Part shown: positions 52,601 through 60,110 of the stretch, one piece after another
Layout: every line of letters starts with the position of its first letter
Position numbering within the stretch: position 1 is the stretch's first letter
Source: an uncultured Clostridia bacterium
GTDB lineage: Bacteria > Bacillota > Clostridia > Christensenellales > Borkfalkiaceae
DNA: 64,000 nt
Direction of reading: 5' to 3'
Assembly (NCBI GenBank): GCA_934248055.1
Contig: CAKQKI010000007.1
Coordinates: forward strand, 1-64,000
Position numbers and translations under genes: made by a program
The notes under the pieces: model-generated
Told to the model about the DNA's origin: nothing
The model's database searches: none
Seen by the model: the letters and a program-made list of their open reading frames with translations, nothing else

Positions 52601-54110
52601 TTCTTTCACTTTCCCCGTGGGAGTTACGGAATTACCGGAATATACGTTCGAAGATTGTACTTCTCTTACTTCGGTTGCGTATCGCGGAATAGTAAGCAAG
52701 ATAAACGAAGCGTGCTTTAAAGGCTGCACAGCCCTTGAAAGCATTGAAATTCCCGATTCGGTTACCGTTCTCGGAAACGATAAAATAACGAGTTCGGGGT
52801 ATATAAACGGAAAAGGAAGCGTATTCGAAGGATGCTCGAAACTCAGTTACGTAAAACTTCCCAAAAACCTTACCGCTATCGCGCCTTCTATGTTTAAAGG
52901 CTGTTCTTTACTTGAAACTCTCGAAATTCCCGACAGCGTAAAGGCGATAGGAATAAGCGCGTTTGAAAACTGCTCGAAGATAAATAACCTTGTTATTCCC
53001 GAAGGCGTTAAAATCGGTTATATGTCTTCGAACACGTCTAATAACTACGTGTTCAGAAATTGCTCTTCGCTTGCAAACATAGAATTCAAAGGCGAACTCG
53101 GATTTATAGGCAAAGAGTGCTTTGCGGGCTGTACTTCTCTTAAAACGATGAACGTTCAGGGTAAAGGCGGTCTTATAGTCAGGGGCGTAACGGGCTTCGG
53201 TCACAAAGCGTTCAAAGGTTCGGGATTAGAAACGGTAAATTTACCCGAAACGCTTAAATCGATTTATATCGGGTCGTTTGCAGATTGCGTTTCGCTTAAA
53301 AGCATAACGATACCCGCGAACGTAACGAGCATAGGCGGCGGCGTGTTTACGGGTTGCACAAACCTTAGCCGGATAGCGATAGACGAAAGAAACGTTGTAT
53401 ACAGGAGTGACGAGCAAAATATTATTTTCAGTATTTTGGGCGAAATCGTTTATTGCCCGACTTCGATAACGGGAGAAGTGGTTCTTAAAGAAGGCGAAAC
53501 TCTCGGAAGAAGCGCGTTTGAAAACTGCGCGGGAATAACCAAAGTAACTTTACCCGCAGGAGTAACCGAAATACCCGATAAAGCGTTCAACGGCTGTACC
53601 GCGCTTACCGAAATAAACGTTCCCGACGGCGTTACCTATATAGGCGACTTTGCGTTCAAAGACTGCGTTTCGCTTAAAAAGATAAATATTCCCGAAGGAA
53701 TGAGTTATTTAGGCGACTCTGCGTTCGCAGGCTGCACTTCGCTTACCGAAGTAGTTATTCCGGATATTAAAAGCATCGGAATGCAGACGTTCAGCGGCTG
53801 TACCGCGCTCACTGCGGCAACCGTAAAATGCAAGAGCGTTATGAGCGGTATGTTTAACGGATGCGCAAGTCTTAAAACGGTAATTCTTTCGGAAGGAGTA
53901 ACTTCGATAGAGGGAACGGCGTTTAAGGATTGCGTCGCTCTTACGGAAATAACTCTTCCTTCAAGCGTTACGAAAGTAAGCGCCGGTGCGTTCAACGGTT
54001 GCACGATAACGGTAACCGTACCGTATAAGAGTGCGTCGGATATTCCCGAAGGGCTTTTACCGTTAACGACCGCCGCGGGCGTAACCGTGGTTTATAAGCC
54101 CGCCGTATAA
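46659..54110 (+). CDS. Giant BspA-type leucine-rich-repeat lipoprotein
   Basis: 2483 residues. The lipoprotein signal ends at FAFSC (Cys26). InlB B-repeat units lie at about 108-180, 190-260, 660-725 and 735-800 (VNGDTFKTQSVVNGKK, GFVFVGWYSD types). Fibronectin-like strands cover about 265-650. From about 820 to the end there are several dozen LRR_5/BspA units of about 23 residues with the core ITIPSSVTSIGESAFSGCT. Such proteins stand on the cell surface and bind host or bacterial partners. Family members are common in gut Bacillota, but this one is very long. GGAGGTG precedes the ATG. The base sequence is repetitive, so copy number may vary or be misassembled. Confidence 0.9.
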   Translation: MKSRKLLVYLLTAIMVVASSLFAFSCKKEDGFKSHGEEDVYYAEAGESEYTLELKKGVITLNADVTKTGTYSFDGTLFTYKFDGETLTADYKVNTITLSENGVNRIYYRRSVNYSVTYYVNGDTFKTQSVVNGKKAVKPENPVKEGFVFVGWYSDEGFKSLYNFNTMVTGDKSVYARFTEATADNREYTVTFYDGNVETERKKTQGGKLFGVENPVTEGKSFLGWYLSDYQDKNKLTRKYSEDYVFDSDADLYSVYKEDVDVAVSVTSDKIEWTKTGVSSYSVSLTMPDGSTKLLGTTGATYHNYDFKSAAAGDYVVTVTAGGKEYKAYYKNKALARVCDFKVVGNAITFAPVSGAERYYITVKCGNANHAHTKKDIGTDTSFDFSDCVMTEKGIEFIVEASASGYATSVSDPYTLIRNLGPVIVAADAETDVISWNAVENAVNYVITVTAGGEPEIYNAGIATEFSLKKYAAGEITVNVKATAKGYNSSFSEIKYVKAHLSTPENVKINGKTLSFDGVVGATGYVVKIGNAEKTADASITDRVTVSLENELSAAGVYAVSVKAKGATADKDSAYSEEIKVISGATVETAAAVYEKGKVEWTSVADAVKYVVKLNGETVQTIEDGSFSAPVTFKRSGENAIEVFYVTEGGSETALANVKVIVYEISFNAEGGNDVDPVYKAAYDDVVYPVTAKKGYSFGGWFNAPGGLSGTGSEYVNGAFCDKADVTLYAYWTAKTYKIKLHYGEAGDDEEAVVTYNREYSLPTEKNSPDATKNFLGWFSLSDGAGTRYTDELGDSLAAWDYDEDGRDFYAAWVVAFTFNEIDNGNAYSVSKATTADYFSVLTIPVSYNDKFVTTVEGSAFRGCSLLKTVNIPDTVKIIEIGTAFLSCSSLENVNIYETEEREKGAFSSVGGVLLYDNEYNGKELKYFPQARRGEYEIPDGVETIPVAAFKTSKISKVTIPASVTTIDANAFLVSANLTEVVFAHSDGGEELTIGASAFGSCKALTSITLPARLKSFSSEIFKSSSSLVNVNIDGESADYSSVDGVLCNGDGSQIIYFPIGRTGAYTIPSGVSVIGEEAFKDCYYINSVTIPGYVTEIGKGAFSGCRNIISLTFGGVKGDADLIIGEQAFYGCYNIKKLTLPENLTELKKNSFGNTQSLTEVTLDCGNAVFENAAFGTIVSAADAKKGVLPKYYVTTLNIGKDLGIIDINGVFGGTTLKTVTIDGANTNYTVRENVIYDYNVTKIVYYPMGEAENYVIPSTVVEIGANVFESKQLKKITLSENIATIGDNAFLNCKNLTEITFKPSDKELSIGNNAFKGTAITSITLPSRVKTLGESAFASCDKLETAVIAAQGVTEIKAETFKGCSALKSVTLPEGITVIGNGAFASCAALTEINIPASVTTLQKDGSGALSVFALSNKLATVTIAEGNVNYASSEGVIYEKDENGALATLVYCPISNNVKDGKFTVPAAVKRIETGAFASNAVVTEIKFGGGGENLIFGKNVFDGCAKLSRMVLPSGLTEISESLFENCSSLEYVYVPNTVNSIKKGAFHTCVKLSTVEFEDNGVKDLVIEDGEQKGMDIKGAFSGCEALNSISLPARTVKIGAYAFTVSNMNTGTSRTKKSGLTSIVIPANVKTIGNYAFYCVGTKVKPCVSLTFDDINNSKLETIGKNAFTALVAYGFAGTSVTLPSSVTSIGESAFSGCAKIKTFNINDIKNSRLETIGKAAFSGCSALTEFIVPAQVKTIGAKAFSKAAKLTSVTFEEGSALSSVSEMAFQMTGLTEFTFPATEESIILGKNLFDGCKNLTTVHISKSVTNVADALDNCASITTIAVNAANPNVKVENSILFSINSKDVYYLLGIGEDGVLNIPEGVETIDSYSLSGKLALKEVHIPSSVRTIGDYAFSGSANIGKITFAENSELQSVGKYAFKGCGITSINLPLKLAKIGDYAFNDCAKLTSVDMKDGVTTFGKYMFSGCSSLTSFTFPVGVTELPEYTFEDCTSLTSVAYRGIVSKINEACFKGCTALESIEIPDSVTVLGNDKITSSGYINGKGSVFEGCSKLSYVKLPKNLTAIAPSMFKGCSLLETLEIPDSVKAIGISAFENCSKINNLVIPEGVKIGYMSSNTSNNYVFRNCSSLANIEFKGELGFIGKECFAGCTSLKTMNVQGKGGLIVRGVTGFGHKAFKGSGLETVNLPETLKSIYIGSFADCVSLKSITIPANVTSIGGGVFTGCTNLSRIAIDERNVVYRSDEQNIIFSILGEIVYCPTSITGEVVLKEGETLGRSAFENCAGITKVTLPAGVTEIPDKAFNGCTALTEINVPDGVTYIGDFAFKDCVSLKKINIPEGMSYLGDSAFAGCTSLTEVVIPDIKSIGMQTFSGCTALTAATVKCKSVMSGMFNGCASLKTVILSEGVTSIEGTAFKDCVALTEITLPSSVTKVSAGAFNGCTITVTVPYKSASDIPEGLLPLTTAAGVTVVYKPAV

Positions 54111-54207
54111 TTTTAAAATTATAAGCAGAATCATTAAAAATAAGTCCCGTTTCGCCCGTTTTGAGCGAAGCGGGCGCTTGCGTTAAAAAATACAAGGAGA
54201 AAACGCA

Positions 54208-55245
54208 ATGGACGTAAAAAATTTATTAAAAAAATACTATTTTAAACTAACGGCGGAAGGAATAATAAAGTCGGTTGTTTTCGGCGCGATTTTCGGTTTT
54301 ATCGCCCTTGTGGGTTACGAGTTTTACGTATGGCTTAACGGTCTTAAAGCGGTATGGCTCGGTTTAGTGTTTTTTGCGGTTTTCACCGCGGCGTTCGGCG
54401 TTCTTTCGTATTTTAAAAAATTCCGCCCCACAATGCGTGCGGTTGCGGACAGAATAGATAAACTCGGTCTTGAAGAAAGAATTCTGACCATGACGGAGTT
54501 TAAAGACGAAACGTCGGAAATTTACGCTATTCAGCGCGCCGACGCGCTGAACGCGCTCGCCGCAAACGGCATAACGGAAAAACTCATTAAAATAGTTCTT
54601 TCCGCTCCGCTTATTATCGCTCTTTCGCTCTCCGCCGCTTTCGGAATAGGAATGACTACCGTTTCCGCGCTTTCCGCAAACGGAGTGATAAGCGACGGTT
54701 CGCACGTTATAGAAGACGTTAAACCCAAGCCGCAATACGAAATTTATTATGAAGTGGCGAAAGGCGAAGGATATATCGACGGCGAAATTTTTCAGGTTGT
54801 AGAACAGGGGCAGAACGCTTCGGCGGTTTTAGCCGTTGCGGAAGACGGTTACGCTTTTTCGCAATGGTCTGATAACGTCAGAGATCCTTATCGGCTCGAC
54901 GCCGACGTGCGCGCTGGCGCTACCTATTACGCGATATTTCTGCCCGTTTCGGAAACGGGTATGGTGGTCGAAGACGGCGAAGACGGCGACTTTCCCGCCG
55001 AGTTGCCCGCCGATTTCAAGCAGGGCAATAACGGAAAAAAAGACCCCGAAGACGGCGATCCGGGAATGAATGCGGGCGGAAAATACGAAGAAGCAAATCA
55101 GGTTTTCGACGGCGAAACGTATTACGGCGGTCAGGTTTATCGCAACGCTTACGAAGAAGTTATAGAAAGGCTTGCAAAAGAACAGGGCTGGACGGAAGAA
55201 GAAAAGAAGATGATAAACGATTACTTTAAAACGATAGCGAAATGA
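54208..55245 (+). CDS. Membrane protein of the VWA cluster (DUF4175-like N-terminus)
   Basis: 345 residues. Two N-terminal helices (about 20-40 and 48-68) are followed by a cytoplasmic-like helical stretch (MRAVADRIDKLGLEERILT, about 77-95), another membrane segment (about 130-155) and a presumably outer part. The latter has an InlB-type repeat-like stretch (EIYYEVAKGEGY...FSQWSDNVRDPYRLDADV, about 180-245), an acidic linker and a C-terminal helix of about 40 residues. AAGGAG precedes the ATG. It starts about 100 bases after the BspA gene and precedes two VWA genes, so it may belong to a surface assembly complex. No exact family assigned. Confidence 0.72.
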   Translation: MDVKNLLKKYYFKLTAEGIIKSVVFGAIFGFIALVGYEFYVWLNGLKAVWLGLVFFAVFTAAFGVLSYFKKFRPTMRAVADRIDKLGLEERILTMTEFKDETSEIYAIQRADALNALAANGITEKLIKIVLSAPLIIALSLSAAFGIGMTTVSALSANGVISDGSHVIEDVKPKPQYEIYYEVAKGEGYIDGEIFQVVEQGQNASAVLAVAEDGYAFSQWSDNVRDPYRLDADVRAGATYYAIFLPVSETGMVVEDGEDGDFPAELPADFKQGNNGKKDPEDGDPGMNAGGKYEEANQVFDGETYYGGQVYRNAYEEVIERLAKEQGWTEEEKKMINDYFKTIAK

Positions 55246-55291
55246 TTTTTCGTTTCGCGTCGCTTTCAGAACTAATGCAGGTAGTTAAACT

Positions 55292-57232
55292 ATGAAATTG
55301 TTGGCACCATTAGGACTTTTAGGTCTTATAGGCGTAATAATACTTATCGTTATTTACCTTATAAAACCTAATTTCCAGCAGAAACACGTTTCCAGCACGT
55401 ATATATGGAAACAAAGTCTTAAATATAAAAAACAACGCGTTCCGGTCAGCAATTTAAGGAACTTTTTACTCATACTCTGTCAGATTCTAATAATTTCGCT
55501 TTGTTCTTTTCTTATTTCAAGACCCAACTCGGTTTTAAAAAAGCAAACGGACGACAGAGAGATTATCGCTATAATAGATTCGTCCGCGAGCATGCGTACT
55601 CAGACGGACGATTTTTCGCGTTTTGAAAGAGCGGCGGACAAGGCGATTAAACTGTCGTCGGAAGTGTTTTCGCAAAACGGAGTGGTTTCAGTTATGATTG
55701 CCGACGAAAAGCCGTATTATCTTTTCGAGCGCGCGCGCAGGGAGAGCGAGCAGAAAATAGCCGAAAAAGTAAAATCGCTCGTTGCGAACGATTCGTGTTC
55801 GTACGGCTCGTCCGACATTGACGGCGCAATCGCGCTTTGCGAAGACGTGCTGAGTGAAAATCCCGAAGCGAAAATTTATCTTTTTACGGATAGCGATTAC
55901 GCTTACGTTCCGTCTGCCGTGACGGTTGAAAACGTGCAGGACGAAAGCGAATGGAACGCGGCTATACTCGACGCTTACGCCGAAATCGAAGATAACTATT
56001 ATACGTTTTACGTCGAAGCGGCGTCTTACGGCAGAAGCACGGATATAGAACTCGAAATAGTAGTGAGCGGAGCGAACGCTTCGGATAAAAACGACGCGGG
56101 CATAGTTTTTTCGTATTCGACGGACGTGTCCTGTCCCGACGGCATAGCGCAGAAAATCGTTTTCCGCAACGGAACGGGTAATTATGAAGATACTTCTGAA
56201 GAAAACGAAACGATATTCGCAATAGACGCGCTTTATTCTTATCAGCGCGTGAGCGTGATTATAAAAAATCAGGATTCTTTTTCTTCAGACAACGCGTTTT
56301 TTATTTACGGCGGACAGAAAGAGCCGATTAAAGTGCAGTATTACAGCGAAAAACCGAACACATTCGTTCCGTCTGCGTTTTATGCCGTAAAATCGGCTTT
56401 TAAAAACACGCGCGATATCGTTCTCGACGAAGTTAAAAAAGGAGATTTGCCGCTTACGGAAGGTTACGATTTATATATTTTCGAGCATACTATGCCCGAA
56501 AAACTTCCTGCGGACGGCGCGGTGTTTCTTATCAATCCCGCAACAGCCCCCGCGGGCAGCGGTCTTACGCTGGGAGAAGACAAGGATCTTCATCGGCAGG
56601 ACTCTCTTTTTTCGGAATCCGAAAGCAACTACGTAAAAGGCATAACGACGGAAGCGATAACGATAACCAAGTACAGAAAAATAATTTCTCACGACCCCGG
56701 GTACGAAGAAATCATGAGCGTGAACGGCGAGCCCGTGTATCTCGTTAAAAACGAAGGCGATCTTAAAATAGCCGTTTTGTCGTTCAGCCTGCATTATTCT
56801 AATATTACGGTTATTCCCGAATGGATGCTGCTCGTAAAAAACCTTGTAAACGAATTTTTACCCGCGATAGTAAACGGCAACGCGTTCGAAGTCAACGAAA
56901 AAGTTACCGTAAACACCCGCGGAGAAAGCATGCTCGTTTCGGGCAACGCCGAACTCGAACTCGAAGAATTCCCCGCAACGCTTACGCTTAATTTACCGGG
57001 AACTTACGATTTGTCTCAGACCACTTATTTCGGAAAACTCATTTCGGAAAGCATTTACGTGAGAATTCCCGCAAGCGAAAGCAATATCCGCGCCGCGCGC
57101 GACGGAATCGCCGAGCCTTACCGCGTGGATATAAATAAAGACTTTTATAAAGATTTACTCGTTTATTTCGCGCTTGCGCTTGTCATAATAGAATTTTTCG
57201 AATGGTTTCTTAAATCGCGCGAGGGAGCGTAA
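55292..57232 (+). CDS. BatA-type VWA membrane protein
   Basis: 646 residues. The N-terminal BatA-like domain has two helices (about 4-25 and 53-72), ending in LISRP. A VWA domain follows (about 85-265) with a complete MIDAS set: IIDSSASM (DxSxS), the later Ser/Asp of SSDIDGAIAL and IYLFTDSDY. A beta-sandwich part covers about 270-610. A C-terminal helix (about 620-640) anchors the tail. Members bind metal-dependent partners at the membrane, usually next to MoxR ATPase and DUF58 genes, which are not in this window. It starts 46 bases after the preceding gene. Confidence 0.85.
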   Translation: MKLLAPLGLLGLIGVIILIVIYLIKPNFQQKHVSSTYIWKQSLKYKKQRVPVSNLRNFLLILCQILIISLCSFLISRPNSVLKKQTDDREIIAIIDSSASMRTQTDDFSRFERAADKAIKLSSEVFSQNGVVSVMIADEKPYYLFERARRESEQKIAEKVKSLVANDSCSYGSSDIDGAIALCEDVLSENPEAKIYLFTDSDYAYVPSAVTVENVQDESEWNAAILDAYAEIEDNYYTFYVEAASYGRSTDIELEIVVSGANASDKNDAGIVFSYSTDVSCPDGIAQKIVFRNGTGNYEDTSEENETIFAIDALYSYQRVSVIIKNQDSFSSDNAFFIYGGQKEPIKVQYYSEKPNTFVPSAFYAVKSAFKNTRDIVLDEVKKGDLPLTEGYDLYIFEHTMPEKLPADGAVFLINPATAPAGSGLTLGEDKDLHRQDSLFSESESNYVKGITTEAITITKYRKIISHDPGYEEIMSVNGEPVYLVKNEGDLKIAVLSFSLHYSNITVIPEWMLLVKNLVNEFLPAIVNGNAFEVNEKVTVNTRGESMLVSGNAELELEEFPATLTLNLPGTYDLSQTTYFGKLISESIYVRIPASESNIRAARDGIAEPYRVDINKDFYKDLLVYFALALVIIEFFEWFLKSREGA

Positions 57233-57244
57233 GGAGGGGGTTAT

Positions 57245-60046
57245 ATGGATAATTTTAAAATCGTGTTTTCGTCGCCCCTGTTCCTGTTGTTTCTGATACC
57301 GCTTATCGCGCTTACTTTTATACCGCATTTCAGGCTGACTAAAAGATTCAGAAGAACGAGAAACAGAATAATATCTCTCGTTATGCATCTTACCGTGGTT
57401 TCGTTGTCGGTTTTAGTGCTTGCGGGAATGACTGTCAGTTATACCGTGGCAAACGAAAAAAACGAAATAATTTTGCTTGTAGACGTTTCCGATACGGAAC
57501 GAATTTCCGCGGAAAAGCGCGACGAATTCGTGAGGACGGTTCTTAATCAGAGTAAATTCGATTCGTATAGAGTAGGCGTGGTAACGTTCGGCTACGACCA
57601 GAATTACGCCGTGCCGCTGACGGACGACGTGAGCGGTATTTACGAAAAATACGAAGCGGCGGCTCTTCCCGACACGAGCGCGACTAACATAGCGGGCGCG
57701 CTTCTGTATGCGAAAGGGTTATTCGAAAATCCCGAAACGTCGAAAATAGTATTGATTACCGACGGCAAGGAAACGGATAACGAAGCGGCTTCTGTCATTC
57801 GCTCGATAGCGGCGGGCGGAACCAGAATAGACGTTGCCGATATTCCGTCGCATTTCAAAACCAACGAAGTTGAAATAACGGGGCTCGAATTTCCCGATTA
57901 CCACGTCGCCGTAGGCGAAGAATTCGATATTGCCGTTACCGTTAAAGCAAATACCGACGGTTTTGCGACGTTCGAACTCAGCGATAACGACGTTAAAAAA
58001 GAAATTTCGCCGAGCACGACGGAGTTTCACATCGGAGAACAAACGATAAACGTCAGATATAAATTCGAAACGAGCGGTCTTCACGAGATAAAAATCGCGA
58101 TTGCTTCTTCCGAAAACACTCTCGAAAACAACGACGGTTATCGCTCGTATTTTTATCTTCGCGTTTTCAATAAGGTGTTGATGATAGGCAGAAAAAGCGC
58201 CGAATGCGAACCGCTTAAAAAACTGCTTACAAACGAAAAGGAATTCGACGTAACCGTAAAAAACATACTCGAAGACGAAGATTTTTTGAATATGACCGCT
58301 GATTATCTTCGCGGGTACGACGAGATAATTCTCAACAACGTTGCTTTTTCGGACATGCCCGAAGGCTTTGATAAAATTTTATATAAATACGTTTACGAAT
58401 ACGGTGGCGGACTTCTGACCGTCGGCGGACAGGATGAAACGGATAACGCGCATTCTTACGTCCGCTCAGATATGATAAACACCGATTATCAGAAGATTTT
58501 ACCCGTTCAGGCTATCGATTACACTCCGCCGCTCGGCGTCGTGGTTATTATCGACCGCTCGGGATCGATGGGCAATATTGACAACGCCACTAATATGAGT
58601 TATCTCGAACTCGCAACGCACGGCGCAAAATCCTGTCTTAACGCGATGAGCGAACGCGACTATATGGGCGTGGTGACTCTCGATACGAACGAGTCTGTGG
58701 TTTTGCCGATGACTCCGAGAACGCAGGAAAGTAAAATACTGAGCGCGATCGAATCGATTCGGGAAGCGAACGGCGGCACGGTACTGCCGGGCGCAATTCA
58801 GAAAGCGGGCGAATTGTTAAGGGGAATAGACGTTGCCAAGCGTCATATCATTCTCGTAACCGACGGCGTCGTTTCCGAAAAAGAAGAATACGAAGCCAAA
58901 ATTAAAGAAAATTACGACGTTGAAAGCGCAAGAGTTACTTTCTCCGTCGTGCTTATAGGCAGCGACGAAGGTTCGGACGCCGCGCTGAATATGAAAGCCG
59001 CCGCCGAAACAGGACACGGCAGATTTTACACTATTACCGACAGATCGATAGAATATTCTATGCGTGAAGATCTCAAAGCGCCGAGCATTACAACGATGAA
59101 GAGAGAAAAATTCAATCCCGTCGTTTATAATCCCGCTTCGCCGATATTTAACGGCGTTAATTACGGCAACGACGAAAGCGGCGGCGTAACCATGAACGTT
59201 GCTTTACAGGGTTTTTACGGCGTAAAACTTAAAAAGGACGCCGATTTGCTGCTTTGCGGCGACTATAACGTTCCCGTTTACGCGCAGTGGAAATTCGGTA
59301 AAGGCACGGCAGGCAGTTTTATGTGCGATTTAAGCGGAAACTGGTCCGGCGAATTTATGTCCGACGCCGACGGCATAAGATTTATCAAAAACGCGGTGTC
59401 GGCTCTTATGCCGACGGAAGACATACGCCCGAGCGAAATCAACGTTACGTTCAGCGAAAACAACTATACCAACAGGCTCGACGTTTACACGTCTTTAAAC
59501 GGCGGGGAATACGTGACGGGTAACGTGATCAAATTGCCCGAAAACGAAACGTTACGGCGCCCGCTCGACACGGTAACTTCTGAAGAAGATAAAAAAACAA
59601 ATCCCGATTGTTACGTTTTAACGGCGTTCGGAGCGGATAACAATTACAGCAGGTGCGAATTCGTAATCAAAGCCGCGGGGGTTTATCGTATAGTTATAGA
59701 AAAGCGTTCGGAAGACGGAAGCGTTCTTTGCTCGCGAGAGTTTTTCAAAGCGTTTTCGTATTCGGAAGAGTACGACGTTCTCAGCGATCCTTCCGACGAA
59801 GACCTTGCGGCAAAATTCTCGGTATGGGCGGAAAGGGGAAACGGCGCGGTTATAAAAGATCTTGAAGATCCCGAAGAAATATTCGGAACGTTCGTTACGA
59901 ATCTTCCAAGAACTTACGATCCGAGAACTTTGTTTTTGATACTTGCGATAATCTTGTTCCTTACCGACGTAGCCGTTCGTAAATTCAAATTCAAATGGCC
60001 GCACGAACTTATAAAAGAATACAAAGCGAAAAAAAATGAAAAATAA
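57245..60046 (+). CDS. Large membrane protein with two VWA domains
   Basis: 933 residues. Two N-terminal helices (about 9-25 and 38-62) precede VWA 1 (about 70-205) with LLVDVSDT (DxSxT), DTSATNIAGAL and IVLITDGKE. A beta domain and a glutaminase-like segment (FDKILYKYVYEYGGGLLTVGG, about 375-395) follow. VWA 2 (about 435-625) has VIIDRSGSMGN, GGTVLPGAIQKA and ILVTDGVVS. The C-terminal helix (about 897-913) anchors the protein. It has a strong AAGGAGGGGG Shine-Dalgarno site 12 bases after the preceding gene. Probably works with the preceding two proteins in an envelope complex; role unknown. Confidence 0.87.
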   Translation: MDNFKIVFSSPLFLLFLIPLIALTFIPHFRLTKRFRRTRNRIISLVMHLTVVSLSVLVLAGMTVSYTVANEKNEIILLVDVSDTERISAEKRDEFVRTVLNQSKFDSYRVGVVTFGYDQNYAVPLTDDVSGIYEKYEAAALPDTSATNIAGALLYAKGLFENPETSKIVLITDGKETDNEAASVIRSIAAGGTRIDVADIPSHFKTNEVEITGLEFPDYHVAVGEEFDIAVTVKANTDGFATFELSDNDVKKEISPSTTEFHIGEQTINVRYKFETSGLHEIKIAIASSENTLENNDGYRSYFYLRVFNKVLMIGRKSAECEPLKKLLTNEKEFDVTVKNILEDEDFLNMTADYLRGYDEIILNNVAFSDMPEGFDKILYKYVYEYGGGLLTVGGQDETDNAHSYVRSDMINTDYQKILPVQAIDYTPPLGVVVIIDRSGSMGNIDNATNMSYLELATHGAKSCLNAMSERDYMGVVTLDTNESVVLPMTPRTQESKILSAIESIREANGGTVLPGAIQKAGELLRGIDVAKRHIILVTDGVVSEKEEYEAKIKENYDVESARVTFSVVLIGSDEGSDAALNMKAAAETGHGRFYTITDRSIEYSMREDLKAPSITTMKREKFNPVVYNPASPIFNGVNYGNDESGGVTMNVALQGFYGVKLKKDADLLLCGDYNVPVYAQWKFGKGTAGSFMCDLSGNWSGEFMSDADGIRFIKNAVSALMPTEDIRPSEINVTFSENNYTNRLDVYTSLNGGEYVTGNVIKLPENETLRRPLDTVTSEEDKKTNPDCYVLTAFGADNNYSRCEFVIKAAGVYRIVIEKRSEDGSVLCSREFFKAFSYSEEYDVLSDPSDEDLAAKFSVWAERGNGAVIKDLEDPEEIFGTFVTNLPRTYDPRTLFLILAIILFLTDVAVRKFKFKWPHELIKEYKAKKNEK

Positions 60047-60110
60047 AATCATCGCAAAAAAAGACGATTTCCGTAAAGGAAAAACAGTAAAAACGAAAAA
60101 GGAGTACGGT

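Noticed and set aside
49200..54100. DNA repeats as CRISPR or satellite
   Set aside because: Repeat units of about 69 bases encode LRR_5 protein repeats in frame; sequence between units is not spacer-like.
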